64,000 nt of DNA from Oscillospiraceae bacterium (GTDB lineage Bacteria; Bacillota; Clostridia; Oscillospirales; Oscillospiraceae). Below are positions 16,670 to 28,042 of this stretch, piece by piece; the stretch's first letter is position 1; each line of letters opens with the position of its first letter. A model generated the notes under the pieces. The model was not told the origin of the DNA. It was given only the letters and a program-made list of their open reading frames with translations, and searched no databases. The stretch is taken from the NCBI GenBank assembly GCA_022846095.1, contig AP025583.1, forward strand, positions 2,046,001 to 2,110,000, read 5' to 3'. Both the position numbers and the translations under genes were made by a program.

Positions 16670-17128
16670 TTGAATCCCGACACCGGAATTCCCGCCGGCT
16701 GCGGCGACGCATGCGGCACGCTGCCCGAGTGCGCGCCCCTGGCGGTACCATATGTCCCCTTCCAGCAGACCGGCTCCCGGCGCTACTCCCAGCAGGACGC
16801 GCTGAACAACGGCACCCTCTTCCCCGGCCTGAACCTGCCCTTCCATCTGAAACCCAACGCCGCCAATGTGGTGAAGGGCCCTCTGGCCGAGCTCCAGGCC
16901 CTGGAGTTCGTGTTGGTGGAGCTGGGGCTCTATCTGGACACCCATCAGGGCGACGCCGAGGCCTTTGAGCTGTACCGGCAGTACGCTGCCATGGAGAAGG
17001 AGTGCCGCGAGAAGTACGAGGCCGCCTTCGGCCCCCTGTTCCGCAACTCCACCGCCACGGCCAAGTGCTGGGGCGCGTGGATCCAGGATCCCTGGCCCTG
17101 GAACTTCCAGGAAGGAGGAGAGCGCTAG
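16670..17128 (+). CDS. Fused spore coat protein CotJA-CotJB
   Basis: 152 residues combining two normally separate coat proteins. Residues about 25-65 (VPYVPFQQ, YSQQDALNNGTLFPGLNLPF) match CotJA; residues about 72-150 (LAELQALEFVLVELGLYLDT, YRQYAAMEKECREKYEAAFG, WIQDPWPWN) match CotJB. The reading frame is continuous with no internal ribosome site between the halves. The start is TTG 16670, 8 bases after AGGAGG. cotJC follows after one base, as in the Bacillus cotJABC operon, where the proteins form part of the inner coat. Sporulation-specific expression is expected, but no convincing SigE promoter was identified. Confidence 0.85.
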   Translation: MNPDTGIPAGCGDACGTLPECAPLAVPYVPFQQTGSRRYSQQDALNNGTLFPGLNLPFHLKPNAANVVKGPLAELQALEFVLVELGLYLDTHQGDAEAFELYRQYAAMEKECREKYEAAFGPLFRNSTATAKCWGAWIQDPWPWNFQEGGER

Positions 17129-17129
17129 T

Positions 17130-17729
17130 ATGTTTGTCTACGAGAAGAAGCTCCAATACCCCATCCGGATCAAGAACACCAACCCCCAGCTCGCCTCCTT
17201 CATCATCAGCCAGTACGGCGGTCCCGACGGCGAGCTGGCCGCCTCCCTTCGCTACCTCAGCCAGCGTTATGCCATGCCCTACCCAGAGCTCAAGGCTATT
17301 CTTACGGATATTGGCGTGGAGGAGCTCGGGCACTTGGAGATGGTGGGCACAATCGTCCATCAGCTGACCCGCAACCTGTCCCCCGAGGATCCCCGCATGG
17401 GCAATTTTGCCCCCTATTTTACCGACCATGGCGCGGGGGTATACCCTGTGGCCGCCGCCGGCAGCCCGTGGACCGCAGCCTATATCGGTGTGAAGGGCGA
17501 CGTTATCGCCGACCTGACCGAGGATCTTGCCGCCGAACAAAAGGCCCGGGTCACCTACGATAACATCCTGCGCCAGTCCGACGACCCGGACGTAAACGAC
17601 GTCATCCGCTTCCTCCGGGAGCGCGAGGTGGTCCACTTCCAGCGCTTCGGCGAGGCCATCCGCCTTGCCAAGGAGAAGATGGACCAGAAAAACGTCTATT
17701 TCACCAACCCCGTCATCGACAAGGCCTAG
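17130..17729 (+). CDS. cotJC: Spore coat protein CotJC, manganese catalase family
   Basis: 199-residue four-helix-bundle protein of the Mn-catalase family. The dimanganese ligand pattern is visible: ELAASLRYLSQRY near residue 35, ILTDIGVEELGHLEMVGT near 60 (Glu-Glu-x-x-His), and EDLAAEQKARVTYDNIL with EREVVHFQRFGEA near 140-170 (second Glu/His set). MFVYEKKLQYPI is the usual CotJC opening. The ATG at 17130 is preceded by GGAGGAG. It pairs with the fused CotJA-CotJB gene just upstream. Confidence 0.93.
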   Translation: MFVYEKKLQYPIRIKNTNPQLASFIISQYGGPDGELAASLRYLSQRYAMPYPELKAILTDIGVEELGHLEMVGTIVHQLTRNLSPEDPRMGNFAPYFTDHGAGVYPVAAAGSPWTAAYIGVKGDVIADLTEDLAAEQKARVTYDNILRQSDDPDVNDVIRFLREREVVHFQRFGEAIRLAKEKMDQKNVYFTNPVIDKA

Positions 17730-17740
17730 CGCGAAGCGCA

Positions 17741-17776
17741 GCCCCCGCGGGACCTGGCTGTCCCGCGGGGGCTTTG
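17741..17776 (+). terminator. Terminator of the cotJ operon
   Basis: A 13-bp perfect stem, GCCCCCGCGGGAC (17741-17753) with GTCCCGCGGGGGC (17760-17772), followed by TTTGT. It also separates the convergent ligA. Confidence 0.8.
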
Positions 17777-17778
17777 TA

Positions 17779-20353
<2,575 letters not shown>

Positions 20354-20381
20354 AACAGCTTCTCTTTCTGTAGGTCTGGTT

Positions 20382-21074
20382 TCAGGGCGAGGCGCCGAAT
20401 TGCAGATAGGCGTCGGGCACCTGCCCCACGATGACGGTCTCCGCCACCCCCACCTGGGCGGTCACGGTGGTCTCCACCGTCCCGCCCGGGATCAGCAGCT
20501 TGATGGGCACCGACACGTCCAGCACGACCTGGTGCAGGGTCTGGTTGATCCCCGCGCTGGTGAACACGTTGCGGAAGGCGGCCTCCGGGGCGGCCACGGA
20601 CAGAATCCGCACCGGCACCAGGGGACCCCGGCCGGAGGCGGTCACCAGGCCGGTCAGGTTGCCCAGCGGGACGCCCAGCTCCCCGGTGTCAAGGCTGTTT
20701 ACTTGCTCCACGATGGCGTCCAGTATCTGTGTGCGCAGGGCGTTGATTTTGGCAGTGCTCGTGGTCATGGCGGTAATCCGCCCGCTGTCGTCCTTCTGCA
20801 GGGACACGATGTCGCTGTAGGCCACGGCTTGGGCGGAGAGCGTCCCGTTGACCACATCGTCGATGATCCGGGTCACGGCGTTGTTTGCCCTGGCCTGCGC
20901 CATGTCCGTGACCACCGGCCGGATCTGGGCGTCAAACGCGCGGATACAGCACAGGGCCAGCCCCACGCCCAAAACGATGGAGAGGAGCACGCCCCACCCC
21001 CGCGGGATGCCCCGCGCGGGACTGCGCCGGGGCCTGGGCCCGCGCAGCCAGGGCCGCAGCAAGGGTCTGCGCAT
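20382..21074 (-). CDS. yunB: Sporulation protein YunB
   Basis: 230-residue protein with an Arg-rich N-terminus, one membrane segment (WGVLLSIVLGVGLALCC, residues about 27-43) and an extracytoplasmic body. The body shows the YunB pattern: NNAVTRIIDDVV near residue 65, a repeated LG and LTGL segment, GPLVPVRILSVAAPEAAF near 150, and KLLIPGGTVETTVTAQVGVAETVIVG near 195. YunB is a SigE-dependent sporulation protein in Bacillus with unclear biochemistry. ATG 21074 is 6 bases after GGGGGTGA; a start five codons upstream has no such site. Confidence 0.85.
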   Translation of the reverse strand: MRRPLLRPWLRGPRPRRSPARGIPRGWGVLLSIVLGVGLALCCIRAFDAQIRPVVTDMAQARANNAVTRIIDDVVNGTLSAQAVAYSDIVSLQKDDSGRITAMTTSTAKINALRTQILDAIVEQVNSLDTGELGVPLGNLTGLVTASGRGPLVPVRILSVAAPEAAFRNVFTSAGINQTLHQVVLDVSVPIKLLIPGGTVETTVTAQVGVAETVIVGQVPDAYLQFGASP

Positions 21075-21117
21075 AGGTATCACCCCCATAAGGGAATCTA
21101 TGCGCCTACGGCCCGTC

Positions 21118-22365
21118 TCAATCCCTCAAAAGCTCCTCCACCGCCAGCATGACCCCCAGCTTGCCCGACTCGTAGGTCAGGCCGCCCTGGAGGTAGGCGG
21201 TGTAGGGCTCCCGCATGGGGGCGTCGCAGGACAGCTCGATGGAGGCCCCCTGGATGAAGGCCCCCGCCGCCATGATTACCTGGCAGTCGTAGCCCGGCAT
21301 GTCCCAGGGCTCCGGGGTGACGTAGGAGTCCACCGGCGCGCCGAACTGGATCCCCTTGCAGAAGCGTTTGAGGGGGTCGGGCGTGCCGAAGTGGATCATC
21401 TGAATGATGTCGTGGCGCAGCGCGTCTGAGGCGGGCTCGGTGCCGTACCCCAGCAGCTCCATCATCCGGGCGGCAAAGACCGCGGTCTTGACCGCCTGGG
21501 CGGTGGTGTGGGGGGCAAGGAAAAGGCCTTGATAGAGGCTGCGGTTGCTGCCCAGCGTACACCCGCACTCGGCCCCGATCCCCGGCGCGGTGAGGCGCAT
21601 GGCGGCCGCCTCCACCAGGTCGCACCGCCCGGCGATGTACCCCCCGGTGGGGGCCAGGCCGCCGCCGGGGTTCTTGATAAGGGAGCCCACCACCAGATCG
21701 GCCCCCGCCTGGGTGGGCTCAAGGGTCTCCACGAACTCCCCGTAGCAGTTGTCCACCAGGACGGCGGCGGCGGGGTTGTGTTCCCGCACCACCCGGCACA
21801 GCGCCCCGATCTCCTCCACGGAGAGGGAGGCGCGGGTGGAGTAGCCCTTGGAGCGCTGAATCAGCACGGCCTTCACCTTCGGGTCGCGCACGGCCTCCGC
21901 CAGGCCCTGAGGGTTGGGCGCATTGTCAAGGAGATCCACTTGCTTATAGCCGATCCCGTAGTCCTTGAGGGATCCGGGCCCCTTGTCCACCACGCCGATG
22001 ACCCCCAGCATGGTGTCGTAGGGCTCCCCCACGGCGGAGACCAGCACGTCCCCGGTCTTGAGCGCCCCAAAGAGGGCGCTGGTGATGGCATGGGTGCCGT
22101 TGACGAACTGGAGGCGCACCAAGGCGGCCTCCGTGCCGAAGATCTCGGCGTAAATTTCGTCCAGCTTGTCCCGGCCCAGATCGTCATAGCCGTAGCCCGT
22201 GGTGCCCGCGAAGCAGCTCTCGGCCACCCGGTGCTTCTGGAAGGCGGAGAGCACCTTTTGGGTGTTCTCCTCGGCGATGGTATCGATGCGGGCAAACTGG
22301 GGCTGGACATCCGCCTGGGCTTGGGCCGCAAGGGCCCGCACCCGGTCGCTTATCTGTAAAGACAT
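21118..22365 (-). CDS. Methionine gamma-lyase family protein, YnbB type
   Basis: 415-residue PLP enzyme of the Cys/Met metabolism superfamily, YnbB/aluminium-resistance subfamily. FAGTTGYGYDDLGRDKLDEI near residue 52 and FVNGTHAITSALFGALKTGD near 86 mark the cofactor site; LVDNCYGEFVE near 205 holds the PLP aspartate, and GSLIKNPGGGLAPTGGYIAG near 228 carries the Schiff-base lysine. The reaction has not been settled for this subfamily. It lies in the run between a GNAT gene and yunB with short gaps, probably co-transcribed. Confidence 0.88.
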   Translation of the reverse strand: MSLQISDRVRALAAQAQADVQPQFARIDTIAEENTQKVLSAFQKHRVAESCFAGTTGYGYDDLGRDKLDEIYAEIFGTEAALVRLQFVNGTHAITSALFGALKTGDVLVSAVGEPYDTMLGVIGVVDKGPGSLKDYGIGYKQVDLLDNAPNPQGLAEAVRDPKVKAVLIQRSKGYSTRASLSVEEIGALCRVVREHNPAAAVLVDNCYGEFVETLEPTQAGADLVVGSLIKNPGGGLAPTGGYIAGRCDLVEAAAMRLTAPGIGAECGCTLGSNRSLYQGLFLAPHTTAQAVKTAVFAARMMELLGYGTEPASDALRHDIIQMIHFGTPDPLKRFCKGIQFGAPVDSYVTPEPWDMPGYDCQVIMAAGAFIQGASIELSCDAPMREPYTAYLQGGLTYESGKLGVMLAVEELLRD

Positions 22366-22388
22366 ATTACTTGCTCATTCCTTACTTA

Positions 22389-22958
22389 TCAATCGTTGGA
22401 TGGGGCTTCGCACTCTGCACGGAGCAGGCTGTAGAGGTAGTCGTCAAGCAGTACGCCGCCCTGCTCATGGTGGGCGCGCAGCACGCCGTCCCGGTGGAAG
22501 CCGCAGGCTTCCAGCAGGGCGATGGAGGGCGCATTGAAGCTCCCGGTCTGGGCGTACACCTTGTTCAGCCCCAGATCCCTCAGGAGCAAAACGCAGAAGG
22601 CCCGGAGCGCCGCGCGCAGATACCCCCTGCCCCGGTACTCCGGGGCGAGGAAATAGCCCAGCTCAGCGCTGCGGTTGCGCGGGTTGTAATCGGAGGCAGT
22701 CAGCTTGCCGATGGCCTCCTCCCGCCCGGGCAGGCAGATTCCGCACAGCAGCATGCCCGGGTCATCCAGCGCGGTCCGGTACAGCGCCCGCTTCTCCGCC
22801 TCCGTCCGGGTGCGCAGCGGGCGGCAGGTCAGGGCCCCGAAGCCCTCCGCGTCCTCATAGGCGCGCAGCGCCATCAGCCCGTCCAGCCCAATCCGGTCCA
22901 GCCGTACCGGGCCCGCGGAGCGCGGCAGCAGCGCGTATCCCCCGGGCAGGCCGTCCAT
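22389..22958 (-). CDS. GNAT family N-acetyltransferase
   Basis: 189-residue acetyltransferase. The acetyl-CoA loop is seen in LGYFLAPEYRGRGYLRAALR near residue 100 (R/Q-x-x-G-x-G/A type), followed by NKVYAQTGSFNAPSIALLEACGF near 130, the C-terminal strand and helix typical of RimJ-like members. The substrate cannot be inferred. The start codon overlaps the stop of the upstream M42 peptidase (TGATG), so translation is coupled. Confidence 0.85.
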   Translation of the reverse strand: MDGLPGGYALLPRSAGPVRLDRIGLDGLMALRAYEDAEGFGALTCRPLRTRTEAEKRALYRTALDDPGMLLCGICLPGREEAIGKLTASDYNPRNRSAELGYFLAPEYRGRGYLRAALRAFCVLLLRDLGLNKVYAQTGSFNAPSIALLEACGFHRDGVLRAHHEQGGVLLDDYLYSLLRAECEAPSND

Positions 22959-23953
22959 CAGTCCAGCCTGGCCTCGGCGAATGCGGCCACCAGCCTGGCG
23001 CAGGCCTCCACGTCCCCGGCGTCCACCGCCTCCATGGGGGAGTGGATATAACGGCAGGGGATGGAGATGCCGCCGGTGGTCACGCCGGCGCGGGTCTGAT
23101 GGATGGCGCCCGCGTCGGTGCCCCCGGCGCGGATGATGTCCCGCTGGGCCTTGATGTCCCGCTCCCCTGCCAGCGCCTCCAGCTTGGAGACCATGGCGGG
23201 GTGGCAGATGACCGAGCTGTCCATTACCTTCACCGCGGCGCCGCCGCCGAAGCGGCTGGTGCCGTCGTGGGGCGCGCCGGGGATGTCGTCGGAGTCGGTC
23301 ACGTCCACGGCGACGCCGTAGTCCGGGTCGATGCCGTAGGCCGCCGTGCGCGCCCCACGCAGGCCCAGCTCCTCCTGGACGGAGAAGACGAAGTACAGGT
23401 CGTTGTCGGTCTTTTTGAGCTGCTCCAGAGCCATGAGCAGGATAACGCAGGCGATACGGTTGTCCATATAGGGGGAGTAGAGCCGGCCGCCGGAGGCAAA
23501 GGCGGGGGTGTCGTACACGGCGGTGTCCCCCACCTGCACCTTAGACTTGGCCTCTTCCCCGTCCTTGGCGCCGATGTCGATGAACAGATCGTCCAGCTTC
23601 ATGTCCTTGGGCTTCACCTTGCTGTCCAGAGACACCACGCCCCGCACGCCGTTTTTGAAGCGCACCGGGGTGGCCAGCAGGTCCGCGGCGCAGAGCCCGC
23701 CCACCTTGCCGAAGCGCAGATAGCCCTTCTCGTCGATGTGGGTGACGATGAAGCCGATGGAGTCCATGTGGGCGGAGAACATAATCTTGGGGCCGCTCCC
23801 CTTTTTGCGGACAATGAGATTGCCCAGGGTGTCGGTCTTGATTTTGTCGGCATAGGGGGCGGCCAGCTTCTCGATGGCGGCGGCGATCTCTTTTTCGTCC
23901 CCGGAGGGGCCGTGGCAGGCGTTGAGGGCCTGGAGCGTCTTTAAAATATCCAT
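22958..23953 (-). CDS. M42 family metallopeptidase (third of three)
   Basis: 331-residue zinc or cobalt aminopeptidase of the M42 (glutamyl aminopeptidase/TET/FrvX) family. Metal and catalytic residues are all in place: SAHMDS near residue 62, SPYMDNRIA near 166 (bridging Asp), VQEELGLRG near 197 (catalytic Glu and ligand), VAVDVTDSDDIPG near 222, and CRYIHSPME near 305 (last His). M42 enzymes form dodecamers that trim short peptides in the cytoplasm. AAAGGAG precedes the ATG. It is downstream of two M42 paralogs in the same direction. Confidence 0.93.
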   Translation of the reverse strand: MDILKTLQALNACHGPSGDEKEIAAAIEKLAAPYADKIKTDTLGNLIVRKKGSGPKIMFSAHMDSIGFIVTHIDEKGYLRFGKVGGLCAADLLATPVRFKNGVRGVVSLDSKVKPKDMKLDDLFIDIGAKDGEEAKSKVQVGDTAVYDTPAFASGGRLYSPYMDNRIACVILLMALEQLKKTDNDLYFVFSVQEELGLRGARTAAYGIDPDYGVAVDVTDSDDIPGAPHDGTSRFGGGAAVKVMDSSVICHPAMVSKLEALAGERDIKAQRDIIRAGGTDAGAIHQTRAGVTTGGISIPCRYIHSPMEAVDAGDVEACARLVAAFAEARLD

Positions 23954-23964
23954 ATCTGTCTCCT

Positions 23965-24987
23965 TTATTGCCCGGCCACGGCGTCCAGGAAGAGCCGCGC
24001 CAGTGTGAGCATTTGGTCAAAGTCCCGAATACAGGCCACGCTGGCCGGGGCGTGGAGGTAGCGCACCGCGGCGGACAGCACCGCCGTGCGCACGCCCTCC
24101 TTGGTGCGCTGGATGGCCGCGGCGTCGTTGCCGCCGGAGATATAGTGCTTGGTCTGCCAGGGGATGCCGTTGTCCTCCGCCAGGCCCCGCAGCAGCTCGA
24201 AGAGGCCCCGGTCAGCCACCGAGCCGCCATCCATAAAGGGGATGACCGGCCCGCCGCCGGGGCGGCAGACCTTCTTGTGATCGTCCATGCCGGGCAGGTC
24301 GGCGGCGGTGGTGGTCTCCAGCACCAGGGCGATCTCGGGCGTGACCGAGAAGGCCGCGCCGAAGGCGCCCCGGGTGCCCACCTCCTCCTGCACGGTGAAG
24401 GCGAAGGTGCAGTCCAGGGGCAGATCCTCGCGCAGCAGTTCCAGCAGTACCGCGCAGCCGATGCGGTCGTCCAGGGCCTTGGCCTTGATCATGCCGTCGC
24501 CGAACTCCATGACGTCGCCCGCGAAGGCGGCGAACTCGCCGATGGGCACCAGGGCCTCGGCGGCGGCCTTGTCCTTGGCGCCGATGTCGATATACAGATC
24601 CTCCACCTTGGGGACGCGCTTCTCCTCCTCCGCGCTCACCAGGTGGTAGGCCTTCAGGCCGATGACGCCGGGGATGCGCCCGGGGCCCACGGCCACCGGC
24701 TTGCCGATGAGCACCCGGCGGTCGATGCCGCCCACACAGGAGAACTTTAAATAGCCCTCGTCGGTGATGTGGCGGATGATAAGTCCAACCTCGTCCATGT
24801 GGGCGCAGAGCAGCAGCTTGTTCCCAGTGGGCTTCCTGCCCCGCTTAAAGACGATCAGGTTGCCCAGCGCGTCCACCCGCAGCTCGTCGGCGTAGGGCGC
24901 GGCCTTCTCCCTGAGATAGGCGCGCACCTCGTCCTCAAAGCTGGACACGCCGTTTAAGAGGCAGAGCTCCTTGATGGTATTCAGCAC
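23965..24987 (-). CDS. M42 family metallopeptidase (second of three)
   Basis: 340-residue M42 peptidase. Ligand motifs: CAHMDEVG near residue 60, KALDDRIGCA near 170, TVQEEVGTRG near 200, and YLHAPASVA near 305. The fourth metal ligand, Asp in the neighbours, is Glu here (LVLETTTAADLPG), a common variant in clostridial M42 enzymes. The start is taken as GTG 24987, 10 bases after AGGAGG; it overlaps the upstream M42 gene by 7 bases. Divergence between the three paralogs suggests different peptide preferences, which cannot be read from sequence. Confidence 0.92.
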   Translation of the reverse strand: MLNTIKELCLLNGVSSFEDEVRAYLREKAAPYADELRVDALGNLIVFKRGRKPTGNKLLLCAHMDEVGLIIRHITDEGYLKFSCVGGIDRRVLIGKPVAVGPGRIPGVIGLKAYHLVSAEEEKRVPKVEDLYIDIGAKDKAAAEALVPIGEFAAFAGDVMEFGDGMIKAKALDDRIGCAVLLELLREDLPLDCTFAFTVQEEVGTRGAFGAAFSVTPEIALVLETTTAADLPGMDDHKKVCRPGGGPVIPFMDGGSVADRGLFELLRGLAEDNGIPWQTKHYISGGNDAAAIQRTKEGVRTAVLSAAVRYLHAPASVACIRDFDQMLTLARLFLDAVAGQ

Positions 24988-26021
24988 AGCGTCCCCGCCT
25001 CCTTTCCCAGATCCTCCGTGAAGGCGGCCAGCAGGGCCGCCACCCACTCGATGTCCTGCGTCTCCAGCACCTCGATGGGGCTGTGCATATACCGCAGGGG
25101 CAGGGAGACCACCGAGGTAGCCACCCCCTCCCGGCTGACCTGCATGTGCCAGCCGTTGGTGCCGGTGTGCCCGGCCATAACCTCCAGCTGGTAGGGGATC
25201 TCCCGCTCCTTGGCGCGGGCAATCATGCGATCGGTCATCCAGCGGGTCATGTTGGGGCCCACGCCGATGGCCGGGCCGCCGCCCAGCCTGTAGGTGGTAT
25301 CCTTGGGCCCGTCGGGGGTCTGGCCGTGGGTCACGTCCACCGCCACGCAGTAGTCCGGCGCGGCGGCGTAGGTGGCGGTTTTGGCCCCCGTGCCCGAGAT
25401 CTCCTCCCGGGTGCTGCCCAAGATATAGAGGTCCACGTCCAGCGCCTTATCCCGCAGCAGCTCCGCCGTCCGCAGCAGCGTGACGAAGCAGGAGCGGTCG
25501 TCCATGGACTTGCCGCACAGCTTGTCCGCCCCCAGGGCGAAGCAGCCGCCCCGGAAAGAGACCGGCGTGCCGATGGGCACGGCCTGCTCCGCCTGCGCCT
25601 GGCTCAGGCCCACGTCGATATACAGCTCGTCCAGGGGGATGGACTTCTTGGCGGCCTCCTTGTCCTGCACGTGGGGGGGCAGACAGGCCACCACCCCCAG
25701 GATGGGGGGATCGGTGAGCACGGTCAGCTCCCGGCCGGGCAGCATCCGGGGGTCCACCCCGCCGATGCTGGTGAAGCGGAGGAAGCCCTCCTCCACCCCG
25801 GTGACGATAAGGCCGATCTCGTCCAGATGGGCGTCCAGCAGCAGGCGCTTGGCGTCCGGCCTGCCGCAGCGGCGCACGCCGACGACGTTGCCCAGCCGGT
25901 CGGTGGACACCTCGTCCACCAGGGGGCGCAGAAGCTCCGCCGCCACCCGGGCGGCGGGGGCCTCGAAGCCGGAGGGCGCCGTACACGCGCACAGCCGTTC
26001 CAGCGCGGATTGTATCTCCAA
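24981..26021 (-). CDS. M42 family metallopeptidase (first of three)
   Basis: 346-residue M42 peptidase, the most divergent of the three: LDAHLDEIGL near residue 63 replaces the usual AHMDE, with GKSMDDRSC near 175, STREEISGTGA near 205, VAVDVTHGQTPDG near 230 and LRYMHSPIEV near 315. All five metal or catalytic positions are kept. The start is probably TTG 26021, 9 bases after AAAGGAG; the in-frame TTG at 26030 abuts that site. It follows murD by 46 bases. Confidence 0.9.
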   Translation of the reverse strand: MEIQSALERLCACTAPSGFEAPAARVAAELLRPLVDEVSTDRLGNVVGVRRCGRPDAKRLLLDAHLDEIGLIVTGVEEGFLRFTSIGGVDPRMLPGRELTVLTDPPILGVVACLPPHVQDKEAAKKSIPLDELYIDVGLSQAQAEQAVPIGTPVSFRGGCFALGADKLCGKSMDDRSCFVTLLRTAELLRDKALDVDLYILGSTREEISGTGAKTATYAAAPDYCVAVDVTHGQTPDGPKDTTYRLGGGPAIGVGPNMTRWMTDRMIARAKEREIPYQLEVMAGHTGTNGWHMQVSREGVATSVVSLPLRYMHSPIEVLETQDIEWVAALLAAFTEDLGKEAGTLC

Positions 26022-26066
26022 TTCGGTCAACTCCTTTGCGGGGCGGCATCACCGCAGCCCCCAACG

Positions 26067-27452
26067 TTACAGATTGTAAATAATCTTTTTAAAGGCCTCG
26101 CCCCGCTCCATGAAGTTCCTGAACTTGTCGAAGGAGGCGCAGGCGGGCGAGAGGATCACCACGTCGCCGGGCCGGGCCAGGGCGTGGGCGGCCAGCACGG
26201 CCTGGGTGAAGTCGCCGTACTCCGCGATTTCGGGCCGGCCGGGGGCGTAGTCCGGCGCGGCCTCCACGGCGGCGCGGATTTTTGGCGCGGTGGCCCCGGT
26301 GAGCACCAGGTGCTTCACATGGGCGGTGACCTCCGGCCCCAGCACCTCGAAGGGGATGTGCTTATCATAGCCGCCCGCGATAAGGATGACCTTCTCCCGG
26401 AAGGAGCGCAGCCCCGCGATGGTGCGGGAGGGGCTGGAGGCGATGGAGTCGTTGTAGTAGCGCACGCCGTTCAGCGTGCGCACCAGCTCGATGCGGTGCT
26501 CCACCCCGCCGAACTGCTTGGCAAAGGCGCGGATCACCTCGTCGGGCACCAGGCCGTCCAGCGCGCCAATGGCCGCCATGTAGTTCTCCACGTTGTGCTC
26601 GCCGGGCAGGAGGATGCCGTCCAGCGGCAGCACCGCGCGGCTCCCCGCGGCGTTGGAGACCCAAATGGCCCCGTCCTTTACGGACACGCCCCGCTCCAGC
26701 GCCTCCCGGCGGCTGAACAGGGTAACGCGGCCCTTGGCAGTTTGGGCGAAGCCCCGGGTAATCTCGTTGTCCCGGTTGAGGACCACCAGCCCCTCCCCGT
26801 CCTGGTGGGAAAAGACGTTCTCCTTGGCGGCCACGTACTCGCTCATGGATTTGTGCACGTCCAGGTGGTTGGGGGCCAGGTTGGTGACCACGGCGATGTG
26901 GGGGCTGCGCTCCATGGTCATGAGCTGGAAGGAGCTCAGCTCCACCACAGCCACGTCCGTAGGCAGCATACCGTCCGCGTCGGGCAGCAGGGGCCTGCCG
27001 ATGTTGCCCCCCACGTAGGTGCTGTACCCCGCCGCCTTCAGAAGCTCCGCGATGATGGTGGTGGTGGTGGTCTTGCCGTCGCTGCCCGTCACACCGATGA
27101 TCTTGCAGGGGCAGACCTCAAAAAACGCCTCCATCTCGGAGGTGAGCACGCTCCCCCGCTCCCTGGCGGTCAAAAGCTGGGGCACGTCGGGCCGCAGGCC
27201 AGGCGTGCGGAAGATCACGTCCTGGTCCAGCCCCTCCAGGTAGTCGGGGCCCAGTCGAACCTCCGCCCCCAGGCTCTCCAGCTCCTCGATCTGCCCGCCG
27301 AAGTTCTCACGGGGGTTTTTGTCGCAGGCCGTGACCGCCACGTCCGCGCGCAGCAGCATTTTGATGAGGGGCGTGTTGGACACGCCGATGCCGAGGACGG
27401 CCACCCGTTTGCCCCTCAGCCCGGCCAGGTATTCCCGTATGGTGGAACCCAT
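26067..27452 (-). CDS. murD: UDP-N-acetylmuramoylalanine-D-glutamate ligase
   Basis: Adds D-glutamate to UDP-MurNAc-L-Ala in peptidoglycan precursor synthesis; 461 residues. The N-terminal Rossmann domain opens RVAVLGIGVSNTPLI, the ATP loop is GVTGSDGKTTTT near residue 115, NLAPNHLDVH near 183 and EHRIELVRTLNGVRYYNDS near 305 are Mur ligase signatures, and SPACASFDKFRNF closes the C-terminal domain. ATG 27452 is 8 bases after GGGAGG; a longer reading extends through the rnpB promoter and is not real. It heads a nine-gene minus-strand run ending in ligA. Confidence 0.95.
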   Translation of the reverse strand: MGSTIREYLAGLRGKRVAVLGIGVSNTPLIKMLLRADVAVTACDKNPRENFGGQIEELESLGAEVRLGPDYLEGLDQDVIFRTPGLRPDVPQLLTARERGSVLTSEMEAFFEVCPCKIIGVTGSDGKTTTTTIIAELLKAAGYSTYVGGNIGRPLLPDADGMLPTDVAVVELSSFQLMTMERSPHIAVVTNLAPNHLDVHKSMSEYVAAKENVFSHQDGEGLVVLNRDNEITRGFAQTAKGRVTLFSRREALERGVSVKDGAIWVSNAAGSRAVLPLDGILLPGEHNVENYMAAIGALDGLVPDEVIRAFAKQFGGVEHRIELVRTLNGVRYYNDSIASSPSRTIAGLRSFREKVILIAGGYDKHIPFEVLGPEVTAHVKHLVLTGATAPKIRAAVEAAPDYAPGRPEIAEYGDFTQAVLAAHALARPGDVVILSPACASFDKFRNFMERGEAFKKIIYNL

Positions 27453-27525
27453 CAATCGTTCCTCCCTTTTCAGTTTCAGTCGAACCAGTACATTATATCC
27501 CACCGGAGGAAAAAATTCAATCGAT

Positions 27526-27554
27526 TTGACATCCGGCACGGGATCGGGTACAAT
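27526..27554 (+). promoter_or_regulatory. Promoter of rnpB
   Basis: TTGACA (27526-27531), a 17-base spacer and TACAAT (27549-27554). Initiation would fall near 27560, exactly where the RNase P RNA begins. Confidence 0.85.
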
Positions 27555-27559
27555 AGCAT

Positions 27560-27923
27560 CTGCAAGTAAGCTGGACAGCCGCGCAGGCAGGCCGAAAGGC
27601 CGTCTGTGAGGAAAGTCCGGGCTCCACAGGGCAGGAATAACGGGTAACACCCGCCGGGGGCGACCCTAGGAAAAGTGCAACAGAGATAAACCGCCCCGGC
27701 GGCGCTTGCGCCGCCGGGGTAAGGGTGGAAAGGCGGAGGTAAGAGCCCGCCCGATGGCTGGAAACCGTCCATCGCTGTAAACTCTATTCGGAGCAACACC
27801 GTGGGAGGACAAATGGCTTGCCCGGCCGTCCTCAGGAGGTGGCTGGACCGCGCCGGCAACAGCGCGGCTAGATAGATGGCTGTCTTAAATGACAGAACCC
27901 GGCTTACAGGCTTGCTTGCAGAT
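27560..27923 (+). ncRNA. rnpB: RNase P RNA
   Basis: Catalytic RNA that matures tRNA 5' ends. The universally conserved block GAGGAAAGTCCGGGCTCC lies near 27608-27625 and its partner ACAGAACCCGGCTTACAGG near 27892-27910. The ends pair: CTGCAAGTAAGC at the start with GCTTGCTTGCAG at the end (helix P1). The long GC-rich CCCCGGCGGCG helix near 27692-27718 and the GGCCGAAAGGCC hairpin near 27590 fit a type A-like RNA. Boundaries are set from the promoter, helix P1 and the following terminator and may be off by a few bases. Confidence 0.95.
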
Positions 27924-27925
27924 AC

Positions 27926-27962
27926 AGTCCCCCGGAGCGCAACGCTCCGGGGGACTTCTTTC
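27926..27962 (+). terminator. Terminator of rnpB
   Basis: A 14-bp perfect stem, AGTCCCCCGGAGCG (27926-27939) with CGCTCCGGGGGACT (27943-27956), a three-base loop and TCTTT. Confidence 0.85.
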
Positions 27963-28042
27963 CCTCATGCAAGCGCACGGAAAGTCACGCGCGGCGCCTG
28001 CTTCCGCGCTAGAATGGACACACGGAAAGGACGTGGAGCAAG

